DNA of 64,000 nucleotides from Enterobacter pseudoroggenkampii (GCF_026420145.1 NZ_JAPMLV010000007.1:62001-126000), one strand, 5' to 3'. Positions 8,917-21,294 are shown, numbered from the stretch's first letter. Notes: a model not told the origin generated them from the sequence alone. Translations and numbers: made by a program.

Positions 8917-10020
8917 ATGAAAAACGTTGGTTTTATCGGCTGGCGCGGTATGGTCGGCTCTGTACTCATGCAACGCATGGTTGAAGAGCGCGATTTCGAC
9001 GCTATCCGCCCGGTCTTCTTCTCCACTTCTCAGCTCGGCCAGGCTGCTCCGTCCTTTGGTGGTACCACAGGCACGTTGCAGGATGCTTACGATCTGGAAG
9101 CGCTGAAGGCGCTCGACATTATTGTGACCTGCCAGGGCGGCGATTATACCAACGAAATCTATCCAAAGCTGCGTGAAAGCGGCTGGCAGGGCTACTGGAT
9201 TGACGCGGCCTCGTCGCTGCGCATGAAAGACGATGCCATCATCATTCTCGACCCGGTTAACCAGGGCGTGATCACCGATGGCCTGAACAACGGCGTGAAA
9301 ACGTTTGTTGGCGGTAACTGCACCGTCAGCCTGATGCTGATGTCCCTCGGCGGCCTGTTCGCGCAGGATCTGGTGGAGTGGGTCTCCGTGGCGACCTACC
9401 AGGCGGCGTCCGGCGGCGGTGCGCGTCACATGCGCGAGCTGCTGACCCAGATGGGCCAACTGCACCAGAGCGTTGCGACCGAGCTGGCAAACCCGGCATC
9501 CGCTATTCTGGATATCGAGCGTAAAGTGACCCAGCTGACCCGCAGCGGCGAGCTGCCGGTGGATAACTTTGGCGTACCGCTGGCCGGTGGCCTGATCCCG
9601 TGGATCGACAAGCAGCTGGATAACGGCCAGACCCGCGAAGAGTGGAAAGGCCAGGCTGAAACCAACAAAATCCTCAATACCGCGAACACCATTCCGGTTG
9701 ACGGTCTGTGCGTACGTATCGGCGCACTGCGCTGCCACAGCCAGGCCTTCACCATTAAACTGAAAAAAGATGTGTCTATTCCGACCGTGGAAGAGCTGCT
9801 GGCCGCGCACAACCCGTGGGCGAAAGTGGTACCAAACGATCGCGATATCACTATGCGCGAGCTGACCCCGGCAGCGGTGACCGGCACGCTGACCACGCCG
9901 GTTGGCCGTCTGCGTAAGCTGAATATGGGGCCGGAGTATCTCTCCGCGTTCACCGTCGGTGACCAGCTCCTGTGGGGCGCCGCCGAGCCGCTGCGCCGCA
10001 TGCTGCGCCAGCTGGCGTAA
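8917..10020 (+). CDS. asd: Asd, aspartate-semialdehyde dehydrogenase
   Basis: A 367-residue enzyme of the usual Gram-negative length. It reduces aspartyl phosphate to aspartate semialdehyde with NADPH, the branch point for lysine, diaminopimelate, methionine and threonine. The NADP-binding start reads [14 protein letters not shown]. The catalytic cysteine is residue 135 in [10 protein letters not shown], as in E. coli. A later stretch, [18 protein letters not shown], carries the active-site histidine and substrate-binding residues. It is monocistronic, with its own intrinsic terminator just downstream. It is essential for peptidoglycan synthesis unless diaminopimelate is supplied. Confidence 0.98.
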   Translation: MKNVGFIGWRGMVGSVLMQRMVEERDFDAIRPVFFSTSQLGQAAPSFGGTTGTLQDAYDLEALKALDIIVTCQGGDYTNEIYPKLRESGWQGYWIDAASSLRMKDDAIIILDPVNQGVITDGLNNGVKTFVGGNCTVSLMLMSLGGLFAQDLVEWVSVATYQAASGGGARHMRELLTQMGQLHQSVATELANPASAILDIERKVTQLTRSGELPVDNFGVPLAGGLIPWIDKQLDNGQTREEWKGQAETNKILNTANTIPVDGLCVRIGALRCHSQAFTIKLKKDVSIPTVEELLAAHNPWAKVVPNDRDITMRELTPAAVTGTLTTPVGRLRKLNMGPEYLSAFTVGDQLLWGAAEPLRRMLRQLA

Positions 10021-10036
10021 TAATTTGTTAAATACC

Positions 10037-10062
10037 AGGGGTGATTTTCACCCCTTTTTTTT
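10037..10062 (+). terminator. asd intrinsic terminator
   Basis: The stem GGGGTGA / TCACCCC (10038-10044 with 10048-10054) is followed by eight T. It lies 17 bases after the asd stop and before the long glgB leader. Confidence 0.92.
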
Positions 10063-10269
10063 GCGTACTACATGGAGTAACACGCGTATGTCTTATTTTT
10101 TATCAGGAGTCATCTAGAGCGTTGGCTATGCTTTAAGGAAGAGTCATTTCTTACCTGAGGTTCGAGCGGAGCAGAATGGATGCACATTTTTGTGCTGTCC
10201 CGTTCAGGTCACATTAAAAGTCGTCCCGGAGCGCTTAAAAAGGACGACATAAAAAACAGGATGAATACC

Positions 10270-12456
10270 ATGTCCGATCGTGTGGATAGAGACGTGATTA
10301 ATGCGCTTATTGCGGGTCATTTCGCTGACCCCTTTTCTGTGCTTGGGATGCACCGTACTGAGGCCGGTCTGGAAGTTCGGGCACTGTTACCGGATGCCAC
10401 AGAAGTCTGGGTGATTGAACCCAAAACCGGCCGCAAGGTCGGTAACCTTGAATGCCTCGATTCCCGTGGCTTCTTCTCGGGCGTGATGCCCCGTCGTAAA
10501 AATCTTTTTCGCTATCAGCTCGCCGTTCTCTGGCACGGTCAGCAAAACCTGATTGACGATCCCTACAGCTTTGGCCCTCTGCTTAAAGAGATGGATGCCT
10601 GGCTGCTCTCCGAAGGGACGCATCTTCGCCCTTATGAAACGCTGGGTGCCCATGCCGATACCATGGACGGCATTACCGGCACGCGGTTCTCCGTGTGGGC
10701 GCCCAATGCCCAGCGTGTCTCCGTTGTCGGACAGTTCAACTACTGGGATGGCCGCCGCCACCCGATGCGCCTGCGTCGGGAAACCGGCATCTGGGAGCTG
10801 TTTATCCCCGGGGCGCACCACGGGCAGCTTTATAAATTCGAGATGATTGACGCTCACGGCAAGCTGCGCATTAAAGCCGACCCGTATGCCTTCGAAGCGC
10901 AGATGCGCCCGGATACCGCATCGCTGATTTGCGGCCTGCCGGAGAAGGTTATCCAGACGGAGGAGCGTAAGCAGGCCAACCGCTTTGATGCGCCGATCTC
11001 CGTCTATGAAGTCCATCTCGGCTCATGGCGTCGCCACACCGATAACAACTTCTGGCTCAGCTACCGGGAGCTTGCCGACCAGCTGGTCCCGTACGCCAAA
11101 TGGATGGGCTTTACCCACCTGGAGCTGCTGCCGGTCAACGAGCACCCGTTCGACGGCAGCTGGGGCTATCAGCCCACCGGGCTGTATGCGCCGACCCGCC
11201 GCTTCGGCACCCGCGACGACTTCCGCTATTTCATTGATGCCGCGCACGCCGCCGGGCTGAACGTCATCCTCGACTGGGTGCCGGGCCATTTCCCGGCGGA
11301 TGATTTCGCGCTGGCAGAGTTTGACGGTACGAAGCTGTACGAGCACAGCGATCCGCGCGAAGGCTATCACCAGGACTGGAACACGCTGATCTACAACTAC
11401 GGTCGCCGTGAGGTCTCAAACTACCTGGTCGGGAATGCCCTGTACTGGATCGAGCGGTTTGGCATCGATGCCCTGCGCGTGGATGCGGTGGCGTCGATGA
11501 TCTACCGCGACTACAGCCGCAAAGAGGGGGAGTGGATCCCGAACGAGTTTGGTGGCCGCGAAAACCTGGAGGCGATTGAATTCCTGCGTAATACCAACCG
11601 CATTATCGGCGAGCAGGTGGACGGTGCCGTGACCATGGCGGAAGAGTCCACCGACTTTGCGGGCGTCTCCCGTCCGCCGTCATTGGGCGGCCTGGGGTTC
11701 TGGTATAAGTGGAACCTGGGCTGGATGCACGACACGCTCGATTACATGAAGCTGGATCCGGTTCACCGTAAGTATCATCACGATAAGCTGACGTTCGGGA
11801 TGCTCTACAACTACACCGAAAACTTCATGCTGCCGCTGTCGCACGATGAGGTGGTACACGGTAAAAAATCGATTCTCGACCGCATGCCGGGCGACGCGTG
11901 GCAGAAGTTTGCCAACCTGCGCGCCTATTACGGCTGGATGTTTGCCTTCCCGGGCAAGAAACTGCTGTTCATGGGCAATGAGTTCGCCCAGGGGCGCGAG
12001 TGGAACCACGACGCCAGCCTCGACTGGCATCTGCTGGAAGGCGGCGACAACTGGCACCACGGGGTGCAGCGTCTGGTGCGCGATCTGAACCTGACCTATC
12101 GCCACCACAAAGCGCTGCACGAGCTCGACTTCGATCCGTACGGCTTTGAATGGCTGGTAGTGGACGACCATGAGCGCTCGGTGTTTGTCTTTGTGCGTCG
12201 TGACAAGGCGGGTAACGAGATCATCGTCGCCAGCAACTTCACCCCGGTGCCGCGTGAACACTACCGCTTCGGCATTAACCAGCCGGGCAAATGGCGTGAA
12301 ATTCTGAATACCGACTCGATGCACTACCACGGCAGCAACGCCGGTAACGGTGGGCTGGTACAGAGCGACGCCATTGAAAGCCACGGGCGACCCAACTCCC
12401 TGAGCCTGACGCTGCCGCCGCTTGGCACCATCTGGCTGATGCGGGAGGGCGAATGA
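10270..12456 (+). CDS. glgB: GlgB, 1,4-alpha-glucan branching enzyme
   Basis: A 728-residue GH13 enzyme that cuts alpha-1,4 chains and rejoins them in alpha-1,6 linkage in glycogen. I chose the ATG at 10270, which gives the E. coli length and the start [14 protein letters not shown], with AGGA eight bases upstream. Other in-frame ATGs at 10180 and 10261 add poorly conserved residues. An N-terminal carbohydrate-binding region (about 1-225) precedes the catalytic barrel. The nucleophile D405 ([11 protein letters not shown]) and acid/base E458 (MAEESTDF) fall at the E. coli positions. It is the first gene of glgBXCAP and overlaps glgX by four bases. Confidence 0.98.
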   Translation: MSDRVDRDVINALIAGHFADPFSVLGMHRTEAGLEVRALLPDATEVWVIEPKTGRKVGNLECLDSRGFFSGVMPRRKNLFRYQLAVLWHGQQNLIDDPYSFGPLLKEMDAWLLSEGTHLRPYETLGAHADTMDGITGTRFSVWAPNAQRVSVVGQFNYWDGRRHPMRLRRETGIWELFIPGAHHGQLYKFEMIDAHGKLRIKADPYAFEAQMRPDTASLICGLPEKVIQTEERKQANRFDAPISVYEVHLGSWRRHTDNNFWLSYRELADQLVPYAKWMGFTHLELLPVNEHPFDGSWGYQPTGLYAPTRRFGTRDDFRYFIDAAHAAGLNVILDWVPGHFPADDFALAEFDGTKLYEHSDPREGYHQDWNTLIYNYGRREVSNYLVGNALYWIERFGIDALRVDAVASMIYRDYSRKEGEWIPNEFGGRENLEAIEFLRNTNRIIGEQVDGAVTMAEESTDFAGVSRPPSLGGLGFWYKWNLGWMHDTLDYMKLDPVHRKYHHDKLTFGMLYNYTENFMLPLSHDEVVHGKKSILDRMPGDAWQKFANLRAYYGWMFAFPGKKLLFMGNEFAQGREWNHDASLDWHLLEGGDNWHHGVQRLVRDLNLTYRHHKALHELDFDPYGFEWLVVDDHERSVFVFVRRDKAGNEIIVASNFTPVPREHYRFGINQPGKWREILNTDSMHYHGSNAGNGGLVQSDAIESHGRPNSLSLTLPPLGTIWLMREGE

Positions 12457-14426
12457 CGCAGCTTACGGCAGGTAAACCCGAACCGCTCGGGGCGCATTTT
12501 GACGGAAAGGGGGTCAATTTCACCCTCTTTTCCGCTCACGCCGAGCGGGTAGAACTGTGCGTGTTTGACGGGGAAGGTAACGAGCACCGTTACGATTTAC
12601 CCGCGCGCACGGGGGATACCTGGCACGGCTACCTGGCCGGAGGGCGGCCCGGCATGCACTACGGCTTTCGCGTTCACGGTCCGTGGGATCCCGCGCAGGG
12701 GCACTGGTTTAACCCGGCGAAGCTGTTGATTGACCCGTGCGCGCACCGCGTGGACGGCGAATTTAAAGATGACCCGCTCTTCCACGTGGGCTACGGCGAG
12801 CCTGACCACCGCGACAGCGCGCCCGTCGCGCCAAAAAGCGTGGTGGTGAACGATCTTTATGACTGGGAAGACGATGCCCCGCCGCACACGCCGTGGGGCA
12901 ATACGGTTATTTATGAAGCCCACGTCAAAGGGCTGACCTACCTGCATCCGTCGATCCCCAAAGAGATGCGCGGCACCTACAAGGCGCTCGGGCATCCCAC
13001 CATGATCGCCTACCTGAAACACCTCGGCATCACCGCCCTGGAACTGCTCCCTGTTGCCCATTTTGCCAGCGAGCCGCGTCTGCAGCGGCTGGGGCTAAGC
13101 AACTACTGGGGCTACAACCCGCTGGCGATGTTCGCGCTCGAACCGCGCTATGCCGTCCATCCGGAAAAGGCGCGGGACGAGTTCCGCGATGCGGTGAAGG
13201 CGCTCCACGCGGCGGGCATTGAGGTCATTCTGGACGTGGTGCTGAACCACAGCGCAGAAAGCGATCTCGACGGCCCGACGCTCTCCATGCGCGGAATTGA
13301 TAACCGTAGCTATTATTCGATCAGGCAGGATGGCGATTACGAGAACTGGACCGGCTGCGGCAACACGCTCAATCTCAGCCATCCGGCGGTCACGCATTTT
13401 GCATATGAATGCCTGAAATACTGGGTGGAGACGTTCCACGTCGACGGTTTTCGTTTCGACCTGGCGCCGGTGATGGGGCGCACGCCGGCGTTCAGCCAGC
13501 AGGCGCCGCTGTTTGAGGCGATAAAAAACTGCCCGGTGCTCTCGCAGGTGAAGCTCATTGCCGAGCCGTGGGACATCGGTGAAGGCGGTTATCAGGTCGG
13601 GAATTTCCCGCCGCTGTTTGCCGAGTGGAACGACCACTACCGCGACGCCGTGCGCCGCTTCTGGCTGGAGCGGAACCTGTCGCTGGGGGAATTTGCCGGG
13701 CGCTTTGCCGCGTCGAGCGATCTCTTTAAGCGCGACGGCAAACGCCCGTCGGCCACCGTCAATCTGTTGACGGCGCACGACGGTTTTACGCTCAGGGACT
13801 GCGTTTGTTTCAATCAGAAACACAATGAGGCGAACGGCGAAGAGAATCGCGATGGCACTAACAATAACCATAGCTTCAATCATGGTATAGAAGGGTTAGG
13901 CGGAAGTCTGGATGTGATAGAGCGGCGACGCGCCAGCGTTCATGCGCTGCTGACAACGCTTTTACTGTCGCAGGGCACGCCGATGCTGCTGGCAGGCGAC
14001 GAGCATGGTCATAGCCAGCACGGTAACAACAACGCCTATTGCCAGGACAACACCTTAACCTGGCTTGACTGGGGTGAAGCCAACAGCGGGCTGATTCATT
14101 TTACCGCTGCGCTGATCCATCTTCGCCAGCAGATCCCCGCGCTGACCGCCAACAGCTGGTGGGAAGAGGGTGACGGCAACGTTCGCTGGCTGAATAAAGA
14201 CGCGCAACCGTTAAGCGCGCAAGAGTGGCAACACGGCGTACCACGCCTGCAAATCCTGCTGTCGGATAAATGGCTGGTCACGCTGAACGCGACGGATGAC
14301 GTCGCAGAGATTGTTTTACCTGAAGGGGAATGGCGCGCCGTTCCTCCCTTTGCCGGAGCGGATAATCCGGTAGTAATGGCTGTCTGGCACGGGCCTGCGC
14401 ACGGAGTGTGCGTATTCCAAAGATGA
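12453..14426 (+). CDS. glgX: GlgX, glycogen debranching enzyme
   Basis: A 657-residue GH13 isoamylase-type enzyme. It hydrolyses alpha-1,6 branches of phosphorylase limit dextrins, releasing short maltodextrins that MalQ and MalP can use. An N-terminal CBM48-like domain ([20 protein letters not shown]) precedes the barrel. Conserved catalytic regions are [10 protein letters not shown], the nucleophile stretch [12 protein letters not shown], the acid/base region LIAEPWDIG and [11 protein letters not shown]. Its ATG overlaps the glgB stop (ATGA). The glgC start lies 17 bp after its stop. Confidence 0.97.
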   Translation: MTQLTAGKPEPLGAHFDGKGVNFTLFSAHAERVELCVFDGEGNEHRYDLPARTGDTWHGYLAGGRPGMHYGFRVHGPWDPAQGHWFNPAKLLIDPCAHRVDGEFKDDPLFHVGYGEPDHRDSAPVAPKSVVVNDLYDWEDDAPPHTPWGNTVIYEAHVKGLTYLHPSIPKEMRGTYKALGHPTMIAYLKHLGITALELLPVAHFASEPRLQRLGLSNYWGYNPLAMFALEPRYAVHPEKARDEFRDAVKALHAAGIEVILDVVLNHSAESDLDGPTLSMRGIDNRSYYSIRQDGDYENWTGCGNTLNLSHPAVTHFAYECLKYWVETFHVDGFRFDLAPVMGRTPAFSQQAPLFEAIKNCPVLSQVKLIAEPWDIGEGGYQVGNFPPLFAEWNDHYRDAVRRFWLERNLSLGEFAGRFAASSDLFKRDGKRPSATVNLLTAHDGFTLRDCVCFNQKHNEANGEENRDGTNNNHSFNHGIEGLGGSLDVIERRRASVHALLTTLLLSQGTPMLLAGDEHGHSQHGNNNAYCQDNTLTWLDWGEANSGLIHFTAALIHLRQQIPALTANSWWEEGDGNVRWLNKDAQPLSAQEWQHGVPRLQILLSDKWLVTLNATDDVAEIVLPEGEWRAVPPFAGADNPVVMAVWHGPAHGVCVFQR

Positions 14427-14443
14427 TAAAAAAGGAGTTAGTC

Positions 14444-15739
14444 ATGGTTAGATTAGAGAAGAACGATCCCTTAATGTTGGCACGCCAGCTACCATTAAAA
14501 ACGGTTGCCCTGATACTTGCGGGCGGGCGTGGTACCCGTCTGAAAGATTTGACCATCAAGCGCGCCAAACCGGCTGTTCACTTTGGTGGTAAGTTCCGTA
14601 TCATCGACTTTGCGCTCTCCAACTGCCTGAACTCGGGCATTCGCCGCATCGGCGTTATTACGCAGTATCAGTCGCACACGCTGGTTCAGCATATCCAGCG
14701 CGGCTGGTCATTCTTCAGCGAAGAGATGAACGAGTTTGTCGATCTCCTTCCTGCGCAGCAACGCGTCCACGGCGAAAACTGGTATCGCGGGACAGCGGAT
14801 GCGGTGACCCAGAACCTCGACATCATTCGTCGCTACAACGCGGAATACATCGTGATCCTCGCCGGGGACCACATCTACAAGCAAGATTACTCCCACATGC
14901 TGATCGACCACGTCGAAAAAGGGGCGCGCTGCACCGTGGCGTGTCTGCCTGTGCCCGTTGCTGAAGCGACGGCGTTTGGCGTCATGCACGTGGATGCGGA
15001 CGACAAAATTATCGACTTCGTTGAAAAACCGGCGAACCCGCCAACCATGCCGGGCGATGACACCAAATCACTCGCCAGCATGGGGATCTATGTCTTTGAC
15101 GCAGATTATCTTTATGAGCTGCTGGAAGAAGACGACAAAGACGAAAACTCCAGCCACGACTTCGGTAAAGACATCATTCCGAAAATCACGAAAGCTGGCA
15201 TGGCGTATGCACATCCTTTCCCGCTGTCCTGCGTGCAGTCCGACCCGAATGCGGAACCCTACTGGCGCGACGTGGGCACGCTGGAAGCGTACTGGAAAGC
15301 GAACCTCGATCTGGCTTCGGTCACGCCTGAACTGGATATGTACGACCAGAACTGGCCGATTCGTACCCATATGGAGTCGCTGCCGCCGGCCAAGTTCGTC
15401 CAGGACCGCTCCGGCAGCCACGGTATGACGCTGAACTCGCTGGTGTCCGGCGGGTGCATTATCTCCGGTTCGGTCGTGGTGCAGTCGGTGCTGTTCCCGC
15501 GCGTGCGGATAAATTCATTCTGTAATATCGATTCGGCAGTCTTGTTGCCGGATGTCTGGGTAGGGCGCTCGTGTCGTCTGCGTCGTTGCGTGATCGACCG
15601 TGCCTGCGTCATCCCTGAAGGGATGGTTATTGGGGAGAATGCGGAAGAAGACGCGCGTCGTTTCTACCGTTCGGAAGAGGGGATCGTGTTAGTCACACGG
15701 GAAATGTTGCGGAAGCTGCAGATCAAACAGGAGCGATGA
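14444..15739 (+). CDS. glgC: GlgC, glucose-1-phosphate adenylyltransferase
   Basis: A 431-residue ADP-glucose pyrophosphorylase, the committed and allosterically controlled step of glycogen synthesis. I chose the ATG at 14444, preceded by AAGGAG, which gives the E. coli start [18 protein letters not shown] and length. An earlier in-frame ATG at 14408 lies inside glgX. The nucleotide-binding signature [15 protein letters not shown] is at residues 23-37, with K39, the fructose-1,6-bisphosphate site, just after. The substrate-binding stretch is [11 protein letters not shown]. The C-terminal left-handed beta helix holds the hexapeptide-like region after about residue 315. The stop overlaps glgA. 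Confidence 0.98.
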   Translation: MVRLEKNDPLMLARQLPLKTVALILAGGRGTRLKDLTIKRAKPAVHFGGKFRIIDFALSNCLNSGIRRIGVITQYQSHTLVQHIQRGWSFFSEEMNEFVDLLPAQQRVHGENWYRGTADAVTQNLDIIRRYNAEYIVILAGDHIYKQDYSHMLIDHVEKGARCTVACLPVPVAEATAFGVMHVDADDKIIDFVEKPANPPTMPGDDTKSLASMGIYVFDADYLYELLEEDDKDENSSHDFGKDIIPKITKAGMAYAHPFPLSCVQSDPNAEPYWRDVGTLEAYWKANLDLASVTPELDMYDQNWPIRTHMESLPPAKFVQDRSGSHGMTLNSLVSGGCIISGSVVVQSVLFPRVRINSFCNIDSAVLLPDVWVGRSCRLRRCVIDRACVIPEGMVIGENAEEDARRFYRSEEGIVLVTREMLRKLQIKQER

Positions 15740-17172
15740 TGCAGGTTTTACACGTATGTTCTGAGATGTTCCCGTTATTAAAAACGGGCGGACTGGCAGA
15801 TGTGCTTGGCGCATTACCGGCGGCGCAAATCGCCGGAGGCGTGGATACCCGAGTCCTGCTGCCCGCCTTTCCGGATATCCGGCGCGGTATACCCGATGCG
15901 AAAGTGGTGACCCGCCGTGAAACGTTTGCCGGACGCATTACCCTGCTGTTTGGACATTACAATGGCGTAGGGATTTACCTGATCGACGCGCCGCACTTAT
16001 ACGATCGCCCGGGCAGCCCGTATCACGATACGAACCTGTTCGCCTATACCGACAACGTGCTGCGCTTTGCGCTGCTCGGCTGGGTCGGCGCCGAAATGGC
16101 GACGGGGCTGGATCCGTTCTGGCGTCCGGATGTGGTGCACGCGCACGACTGGCACGCCGGGCTTGCCCCGGCGTATCTCGCCGCGCGCGGCCACCCGGCG
16201 AAATCGGTCTTTACCGTGCATAACCTGGCGTATCAGGGGATGTACTACGCCCATCACATGAATGACATCGATCTGCCATGGTCGTTCTTTAACATGCACG
16301 GTCTGGAGTTTAACGGGCAGATCTCGTTTCTGAAGGCGGGGCTGTACTACGCCGATCACATCACGGCGGTGAGCCCAACCTACGCGCGTGAGATCACCCA
16401 GCCGGCGTTTGGCTACGGTATGGAAGGGTTGCTGCAACAGCGCCATCGCGAAGGCCGCCTGTCGGGCATTCTGAACGGCGTGGACGAACAGATCTGGAGC
16501 CCGGAAACCGATCTCCTGCTGGCGGCGCGTTATGGCCGTGATTCCGTGGAGGACAAAGCGGAAAACAAACGCCAGCTGCAGATTGCGATGGGCCTGAAGG
16601 TTAACGACAAAGTGCCGCTGTTCGCGGTGGTCAGCCGCCTGACCAGCCAGAAAGGGCTGGATCTGGTGCTGGAGGCGCTGCCCGGTTTACTGGAGCAGGG
16701 CGGACAGCTGGCGCTGCTCGGCGCGGGCGACCCGGTGCTGCAGGAAGGTTTCCTTGCCGCCGCGGCGGAACATCCGGGTCAGGTGGGCGTGCAGATTGGC
16801 TACCACGAGGCATTCTCGCACCGCATTATGGGCGGCGCGGACGTCATTCTGGTGCCAAGCCGTTTCGAACCCTGCGGCCTGACGCAGCTGTACGGCCTGA
16901 AATATGGCACCCTGCCGTTGGTACGCCGCACGGGCGGACTGGCGGATACCGTATCCGATAGCTCTCTGGAAAACCTGGCGGACGGTATCGCCAGCGGGTT
17001 TGTCTTTGAGGACAGTAATGCCTGGTCGCTGCTTCGGGCGATTCGGCGTGCTTTCGTCTTGTGGTCCCGTCCATCGCTGTGGCGTTACGTACAACGTCAG
17101 GCGATGTCCATGGACTTTAGCTGGCACGTCGCGGCGCAGTCATACCGCGATCTCTATCAACGCTTGATGTAA
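15739..17172 (+). CDS. glgA: GlgA, glycogen synthase
   Basis: A 477-residue GT5 glycosyltransferase that adds glucose from ADP-glucose to glycogen. The ADP-glucose-binding motif KTGGLADV begins at K15. The second Rossmann domain contains [32 protein letters not shown], with the conserved glutamate of the retaining mechanism in FEPCGLTQ. Tandem ATGs occur at 15736 and 15739. I chose 15739 because it gives the E. coli start [14 protein letters not shown] and 477 residues. The start codon overlaps the glgC TGA by one base, so translation is coupled. Confidence 0.98.
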   Translation: MQVLHVCSEMFPLLKTGGLADVLGALPAAQIAGGVDTRVLLPAFPDIRRGIPDAKVVTRRETFAGRITLLFGHYNGVGIYLIDAPHLYDRPGSPYHDTNLFAYTDNVLRFALLGWVGAEMATGLDPFWRPDVVHAHDWHAGLAPAYLAARGHPAKSVFTVHNLAYQGMYYAHHMNDIDLPWSFFNMHGLEFNGQISFLKAGLYYADHITAVSPTYAREITQPAFGYGMEGLLQQRHREGRLSGILNGVDEQIWSPETDLLLAARYGRDSVEDKAENKRQLQIAMGLKVNDKVPLFAVVSRLTSQKGLDLVLEALPGLLEQGGQLALLGAGDPVLQEGFLAAAAEHPGQVGVQIGYHEAFSHRIMGGADVILVPSRFEPCGLTQLYGLKYGTLPLVRRTGGLADTVSDSSLENLADGIASGFVFEDSNAWSLLRAIRRAFVLWSRPSLWRYVQRQAMSMDFSWHVAAQSYRDLYQRLM

Positions 17173-17190
17173 CGAGGCGAAGTTACTGAT

Positions 17191-19638
17191 ATGAACGCTC
17201 CATTTAGCTACTCTTCACCCACGCTCAGCGTTGAGGCGTTAAAGCACTCTATCGCCTACAAGCTGATGTTCACCATCGGGAAAGATCCGGTTATTGCCAA
17301 CAAGCACGAGTGGCTGAACGCTACCCTGTTTGCGGTGCGTGACCGTTTAGTGGAACGCTGGCTGCGCTCAAACCGCGCCCAGCTCTCTCAGGAGACGCGT
17401 CAGGTTTACTACCTGTCGATGGAATTTTTGATTGGCCGCACGCTGTCCAATGCGCTGTTGTCGCTCGGTATTTATGACGACGTCAAAACCGCACTGGAAG
17501 AGATGGGGTTAGATTTAGAAGAACTGATCGACGAAGAGAACGACCCGGGCCTCGGTAACGGCGGTCTGGGGCGTCTCGCCGCCTGCTTCCTCGACTCGCT
17601 GGCGACGCTGGCGCTGCCGGGCCGCGGGTACGGTATTCGCTACGATTACGGCATGTTCAAGCAGAATATCGTCGACGGGCGTCAGAAAGAGTCCCCGGAC
17701 TACTGGCTGGAGTACGGTAACCCGTGGGAGTTCAAGCGCCACAACACGCGCTACAAGGTGCGCTTTGGCGGGCGTATTCAGCAGGAAGGGAAAAAATCCC
17801 GCTGGGTGGAAACGGAAGAGATCCTGGCCGTGGCCTACGACCAGATTATCCCCGGCTACGACACCGACGCCACCAACACGCTGAGGCTGTGGAGCGCCCA
17901 GGCCAGTAGCGAAATTAACCTCGGTAAATTTAACCAGGGTGACTACTTCGCGGCGGTGGAGGATAAAAACCACTCCGAGAACGTGTCCCGCGTGCTGTAC
18001 CCGGATGACTCGACCTACTCAGGCCGCGAGCTGCGCCTGCGTCAGGAGTACTTCCTTGTTTCGGCGACCATTCAGGACATCCTTAGCCGTCACCATCAGC
18101 TGCACAAAACCTACGCCAACCTGGCGGAGAAAACCGCGATCCACCTTAATGACACCCACCCGGTGCTTTCTATTCCGGAGCTGATGCGCCTGCTGATCGA
18201 CGAGCATAAATTCAGCTGGGACGACGCCTTTGAGGTGACCTGCCAGGTGTTCTCGTACACCAACCACACGCTGATGAGCGAAGCGCTGGAAACGTGGCCG
18301 GTGGACATGCTCGGCAAAATCCTGCCGCGCCATCTGCAGATTATCTTTGAGATTAACGACTACTTCCTCAAGACGCTGCAGGAGCAGTATCCGAACGATA
18401 CTGGCCTGCTGAGCCGCGCGTCCATCATTGATGAGTCGAACGGTCGTCGCGTGCGCATGGCCTGGCTGGCGGTTGTCATCAGCCACAAGGTCAACGGGGT
18501 GTCCGAGCTCCACTCGAACCTGATGGTGCAGTCGCTGTTTGCGGACTTTGCGAAGATCTTCCCGACGCGGTTCTGCAACGTGACCAACGGCGTCACCCCG
18601 CGCCGCTGGCTGGCGCTGGCCAACCAGCCGCTCTCTGAGGTACTGGACGAGAATATTGGCCGTACCTGGCGTACCGATTTGAGCCAGCTGAGCGAGCTGG
18701 AACAGCATATTGATTTCCCGACGGTGAACAAAGCCGTGCGCGAAGCCAAGCTGCTGAACAAAAAGCGTCTGGCGGTCTGGCTGGCGATGCACCTCAACGT
18801 GGTGGCAAACCCGAAAGCGCTGTTCGACGTGCAGATCAAACGCATCCATGAATACAAGCGTCAGCTGATGAACGTGCTGCACGTGATCACCCATTACAAC
18901 CGCATTAAGGCCGATCCGACGGCCGAATGGGTGCCGCGCGTGAAGATCTTTGCCGGTAAGGCGGCGTCGGCCTACTACATGGCGAAGCACATTATTCATC
19001 TCATCAACGACGTGGCGAAGGTGGTTAACCAAGATCCGGACATTGGCGACAAGCTGAAGGTGGTGTTCATTCCGAACTACAGCGTCAGCCTGGCGCAGCT
19101 GATCATCCCGGCGGCGGATCTCTCTGAACAGATTTCCACGGCGGGGACGGAAGCATCCGGCACCAGTAACATGAAGTTTGCCCTTAACGGCGCGCTGACC
19201 ATCGGTACGCTTGACGGGGCGAACGTCGAGATGCTGGAGCACGTGGGCGAAGACAATATCTTTATCTTCGGTAATACGACGGAAGAGGTGGAGGCGCTAC
19301 GCAGAAAAGGCTACTCGCCACGTCAATATTACGAAGGGGATGAAGAGTTGCGTCAGGTGCTGACGCAGATCGCGACCGGCGTGTTTAGCCCGGATGAACC
19401 GAGCCGCTACCGCGATCTGGTGGATTCGCTGATTAACTTTGGCGATCACTATCAGGTGCTGGCGGATTATCGCAGCTACGTGGACTGTCAGGACAAGGTG
19501 GACGAACTATATCGCCAGCCGGAGAAGTGGACCAGCGCCGCGATGTATAACATCGCCAATATGGGGTATTTCTCGTCTGACAGGACCATTAAGGAGTATG
19601 CCGAGACGATCTGGCATATTGATCCGGTGAGGTTATAA
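17191..19638 (+). CDS. glgP: GlgP, glycogen phosphorylase
   Basis: An 815-residue GT35 phosphorylase, the same length as E. coli GlgP. It uses phosphate to release glucose-1-phosphate from the non-reducing ends of glycogen. Family landmarks are [30 protein letters not shown] and the pyridoxal phosphate region [20 protein letters not shown], in which the lysine of NMK binds the cofactor. It closes the glgBXCAP operon, 18 bp after glgA, and is followed by an intrinsic terminator. It is paralogous to malP at 26770 (same domains, slightly longer). Confidence 0.98.
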   Translation: MNAPFSYSSPTLSVEALKHSIAYKLMFTIGKDPVIANKHEWLNATLFAVRDRLVERWLRSNRAQLSQETRQVYYLSMEFLIGRTLSNALLSLGIYDDVKTALEEMGLDLEELIDEENDPGLGNGGLGRLAACFLDSLATLALPGRGYGIRYDYGMFKQNIVDGRQKESPDYWLEYGNPWEFKRHNTRYKVRFGGRIQQEGKKSRWVETEEILAVAYDQIIPGYDTDATNTLRLWSAQASSEINLGKFNQGDYFAAVEDKNHSENVSRVLYPDDSTYSGRELRLRQEYFLVSATIQDILSRHHQLHKTYANLAEKTAIHLNDTHPVLSIPELMRLLIDEHKFSWDDAFEVTCQVFSYTNHTLMSEALETWPVDMLGKILPRHLQIIFEINDYFLKTLQEQYPNDTGLLSRASIIDESNGRRVRMAWLAVVISHKVNGVSELHSNLMVQSLFADFAKIFPTRFCNVTNGVTPRRWLALANQPLSEVLDENIGRTWRTDLSQLSELEQHIDFPTVNKAVREAKLLNKKRLAVWLAMHLNVVANPKALFDVQIKRIHEYKRQLMNVLHVITHYNRIKADPTAEWVPRVKIFAGKAASAYYMAKHIIHLINDVAKVVNQDPDIGDKLKVVFIPNYSVSLAQLIIPAADLSEQISTAGTEASGTSNMKFALNGALTIGTLDGANVEMLEHVGEDNIFIFGNTTEEVEALRRKGYSPRQYYEGDEELRQVLTQIATGVFSPDEPSRYRDLVDSLINFGDHYQVLADYRSYVDCQDKVDELYRQPEKWTSAAMYNIANMGYFSSDRTIKEYAETIWHIDPVRL

Positions 19639-19642
19639 AAGC

Positions 19643-19669
19643 AAAACGGCAACCGAGGTTGCCGTTTTT
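19643..19669 (+). terminator. glgBXCAP intrinsic terminator
   Basis: The stem CGGCAAC / GTTGCCG (19647-19653 with 19658-19664) is followed by five T. It begins a few bases after the glgP stop, in the context TAAAAGCAAAACGG. That context is shared with the yhgN and trpS terminators, where the stem differs by paired changes. Confidence 0.93.
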
Positions 19670-19679
19670 AGTGTTTGTT

Positions 19680-19718
19680 CCCTCTCCCTGTGGGAGAGGG
19701 TCAGGGTGAGGGCATCAG
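19680..19718 (+). repeat. G-run dyad repeat, copy 2 (after glgP)
   Basis: The inverted repeat CCCTCTCCC-TGT-GGGAGAGGG is followed by two further G-runs and GGCATCAG. It is joined to the glgP terminator by the linker TTTTTAGTGTTTG. The G-rich strand is the plus strand, so it would be in read-through glgP transcript. It lies between the convergent genes glgP and glpD. Confidence 0.87.
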
Positions 19719-19733
19719 CCCGCACCGATCGCA

Positions 19734-21242
19734 TTAAGACGCTAGCGACAGTTCACGCTTTCCCGCATTTTGCAGTAACCACTGCGCCACGCGAGACTGC
19801 TGTTCGGCGTTGAGCCACATCCCTTCTTTGGTACGGCGCCAGATAGCATCGTCCAGACGACGCACCCACTCGTGCTCAACCAGGTAGCGCAGCTCGGCTT
19901 CGTACAGCTCGTGGCCGAAATGCTCGCCCAGATCCGCAATGTCCTTCGCATCGCCCAGGAACAGCTCGGTATTGCTGCCGTAGGTGCGGGCATAGTGGCG
20001 CGCCATCCCTTCGGTGATGAACGGGAAGCGACGGCGCAGCTTCGCGGCGTAATCATCGCGGTTACCGCCGATATCACCGCCGGGCAGCACCGCGCCTTTG
20101 GTCCATGCCGGGCCAATGCCTTTGTAGTACGGCGCCAGTTTTTCCAGCGCGTGCTCGGCCAGCTTGCGGTAGGTGGTCAGCTTGCCGCCAAACACGGACA
20201 GCAGCGGCGCCTGACCGTCTACGTCGTGAATATCGAGCGTATAGTCACGGGTGATGGCCTGCGGAGAGTCAGACTCGTCATCGCATAGCGGACGTACGCC
20301 GGAGTAGGTCCAGACCACGTCATCGCGTGACAGCTGTTTCTTAAAGTGCGCGTTATACACTTTGAGCAGGTAGTTCACTTCGCTCTCGTCGATCTCGACG
20401 TTCTTCGGATCGCCTTTGTACTCCACGTCGGTGGTGCCGATGATCGAGAACTCGTCCATCCACGGGATCACAAACACGATGCGCTTATCTTCGTTCTGCA
20501 GAATATAAGCCTGCTTCTGGGTATGCACGCGCGGCACCACAATGTGGCTGCCCTTGATCAGGCGGATGCCGTACGGGGAAGGCAGATGCATGCCGTCGTC
20601 GAAGAACTGCTTCACCCACGGGCCGGTAGCGTTCACCAGGCCGCGCGCTTTCCAGCTGAATTTCTCGCCGGTATCGATGTCTTCCGCTTCCACAATCCAC
20701 AGGCCGTTTTCACGACGGGCAGCGGTCGCGCGAGTGCGGGTTTTCACCTCGCCGCCTTTCTTCTCAACCATCTGCGCGTTCGCCAGCACCAGGCGCGCAT
20801 CGTCCACCCAGCAGTCGGAATATTCGAATCCGCGCACGATTTCAGGCTTAAGGACCGATTCTGAGCCAAAACGCAAACCTTTCGAACCCGGGAGGCTGGT
20901 GCGTTTACCCAGATGATCGTACATAAACAGACCAATTCGGATCATCCATGCCGGACGCAGATGCGGGCGATGGGGCAGGCGGAAGCGCATCGGAATCGCC
21001 AGATGCGGGGCCATTTTCAGCAGCACTTCACGTTCGGCCAGCGCTTCACTGACCAGGCGGAATTCGTAGTGTTCCAGGTAGCGCAGGCCACCGTGAATCA
21101 GTTTGGAGCTGGCGGACGACGTCGCGCAGGCGAGATCGTTAGCTTCCAGCATCAGTACGGATAAACCGCGTCCTGCGGCATCGACCGCAATACCGGCACC
21201 GTTGATGCCACCGCCTATCACAATCAGATCTTTGGTTTCCAT
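19734..21242 (-). CDS. glpD: GlpD, aerobic glycerol-3-phosphate dehydrogenase
   Basis: A 502-residue FAD enzyme on the inner face of the membrane. It oxidises glycerol-3-phosphate to dihydroxyacetone phosphate and passes electrons to ubiquinone. The FAD-binding start is LIVIGGGINGAGIAVDAAGRGLS. Substrate and cofactor stretches are SASSKLIHGGLRYLEHYEFRLV and TTDVEYKGDP. The start chosen is METKDLIVIGG (21242), matching the E. coli N-terminus. An in-frame ATG five codons upstream (21257) is less likely. A GlpR operator lies 33-52 bp upstream, so repression by the nearby glpR product is expected. It is divergent from glpEGR. Confidence 0.97.
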   Translation of the reverse strand: METKDLIVIGGGINGAGIAVDAAGRGLSVLMLEANDLACATSSASSKLIHGGLRYLEHYEFRLVSEALAEREVLLKMAPHLAIPMRFRLPHRPHLRPAWMIRIGLFMYDHLGKRTSLPGSKGLRFGSESVLKPEIVRGFEYSDCWVDDARLVLANAQMVEKKGGEVKTRTRATAARRENGLWIVEAEDIDTGEKFSWKARGLVNATGPWVKQFFDDGMHLPSPYGIRLIKGSHIVVPRVHTQKQAYILQNEDKRIVFVIPWMDEFSIIGTTDVEYKGDPKNVEIDESEVNYLLKVYNAHFKKQLSRDDVVWTYSGVRPLCDDESDSPQAITRDYTLDIHDVDGQAPLLSVFGGKLTTYRKLAEHALEKLAPYYKGIGPAWTKGAVLPGGDIGGNRDDYAAKLRRRFPFITEGMARHYARTYGSNTELFLGDAKDIADLGEHFGHELYEAELRYLVEHEWVRRLDDAIWRRTKEGMWLNAEQQSRVAQWLLQNAGKRELSLAS

Positions 21243-21274
21243 AACACCCTCATGCACTTTCGTTAAAGCTCAGA

Positions 21275-21294
21275 AATGTTCGATATCGCTCATA
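21275..21294. promoter_or_regulatory. Putative GlpR operator for glpD
   Basis: AATGTTCGATATCGCTCATA closely resembles the glp operator consensus ATGTTCG-A-A-CGAACAT. The left half is perfect and the right half imperfect. It lies just upstream of the glpD start, where the E. coli glpD operators are found. The call rests on pattern match only. Confidence 0.75.

Noticed and set aside
8866..9810. A 314-codon open frame on the minus strand antisense to asd
   Set aside because: It covers the asd coding region in the opposite sense, with no start signal and no similarity to a known protein.
10180..10269. An N-terminal extension of GlgB (start at 10180 or 10261)
   Set aside because: The extra residues do not resemble GlgB, and the start at 10270 gives the exact family length with a well-placed AGGA.
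18019..19242. A 407-codon open frame on the minus strand antisense to glgP
   Set aside because: It is a shadow of the phosphorylase gene. Composition is typical of antisense frames and no family is recognisable.
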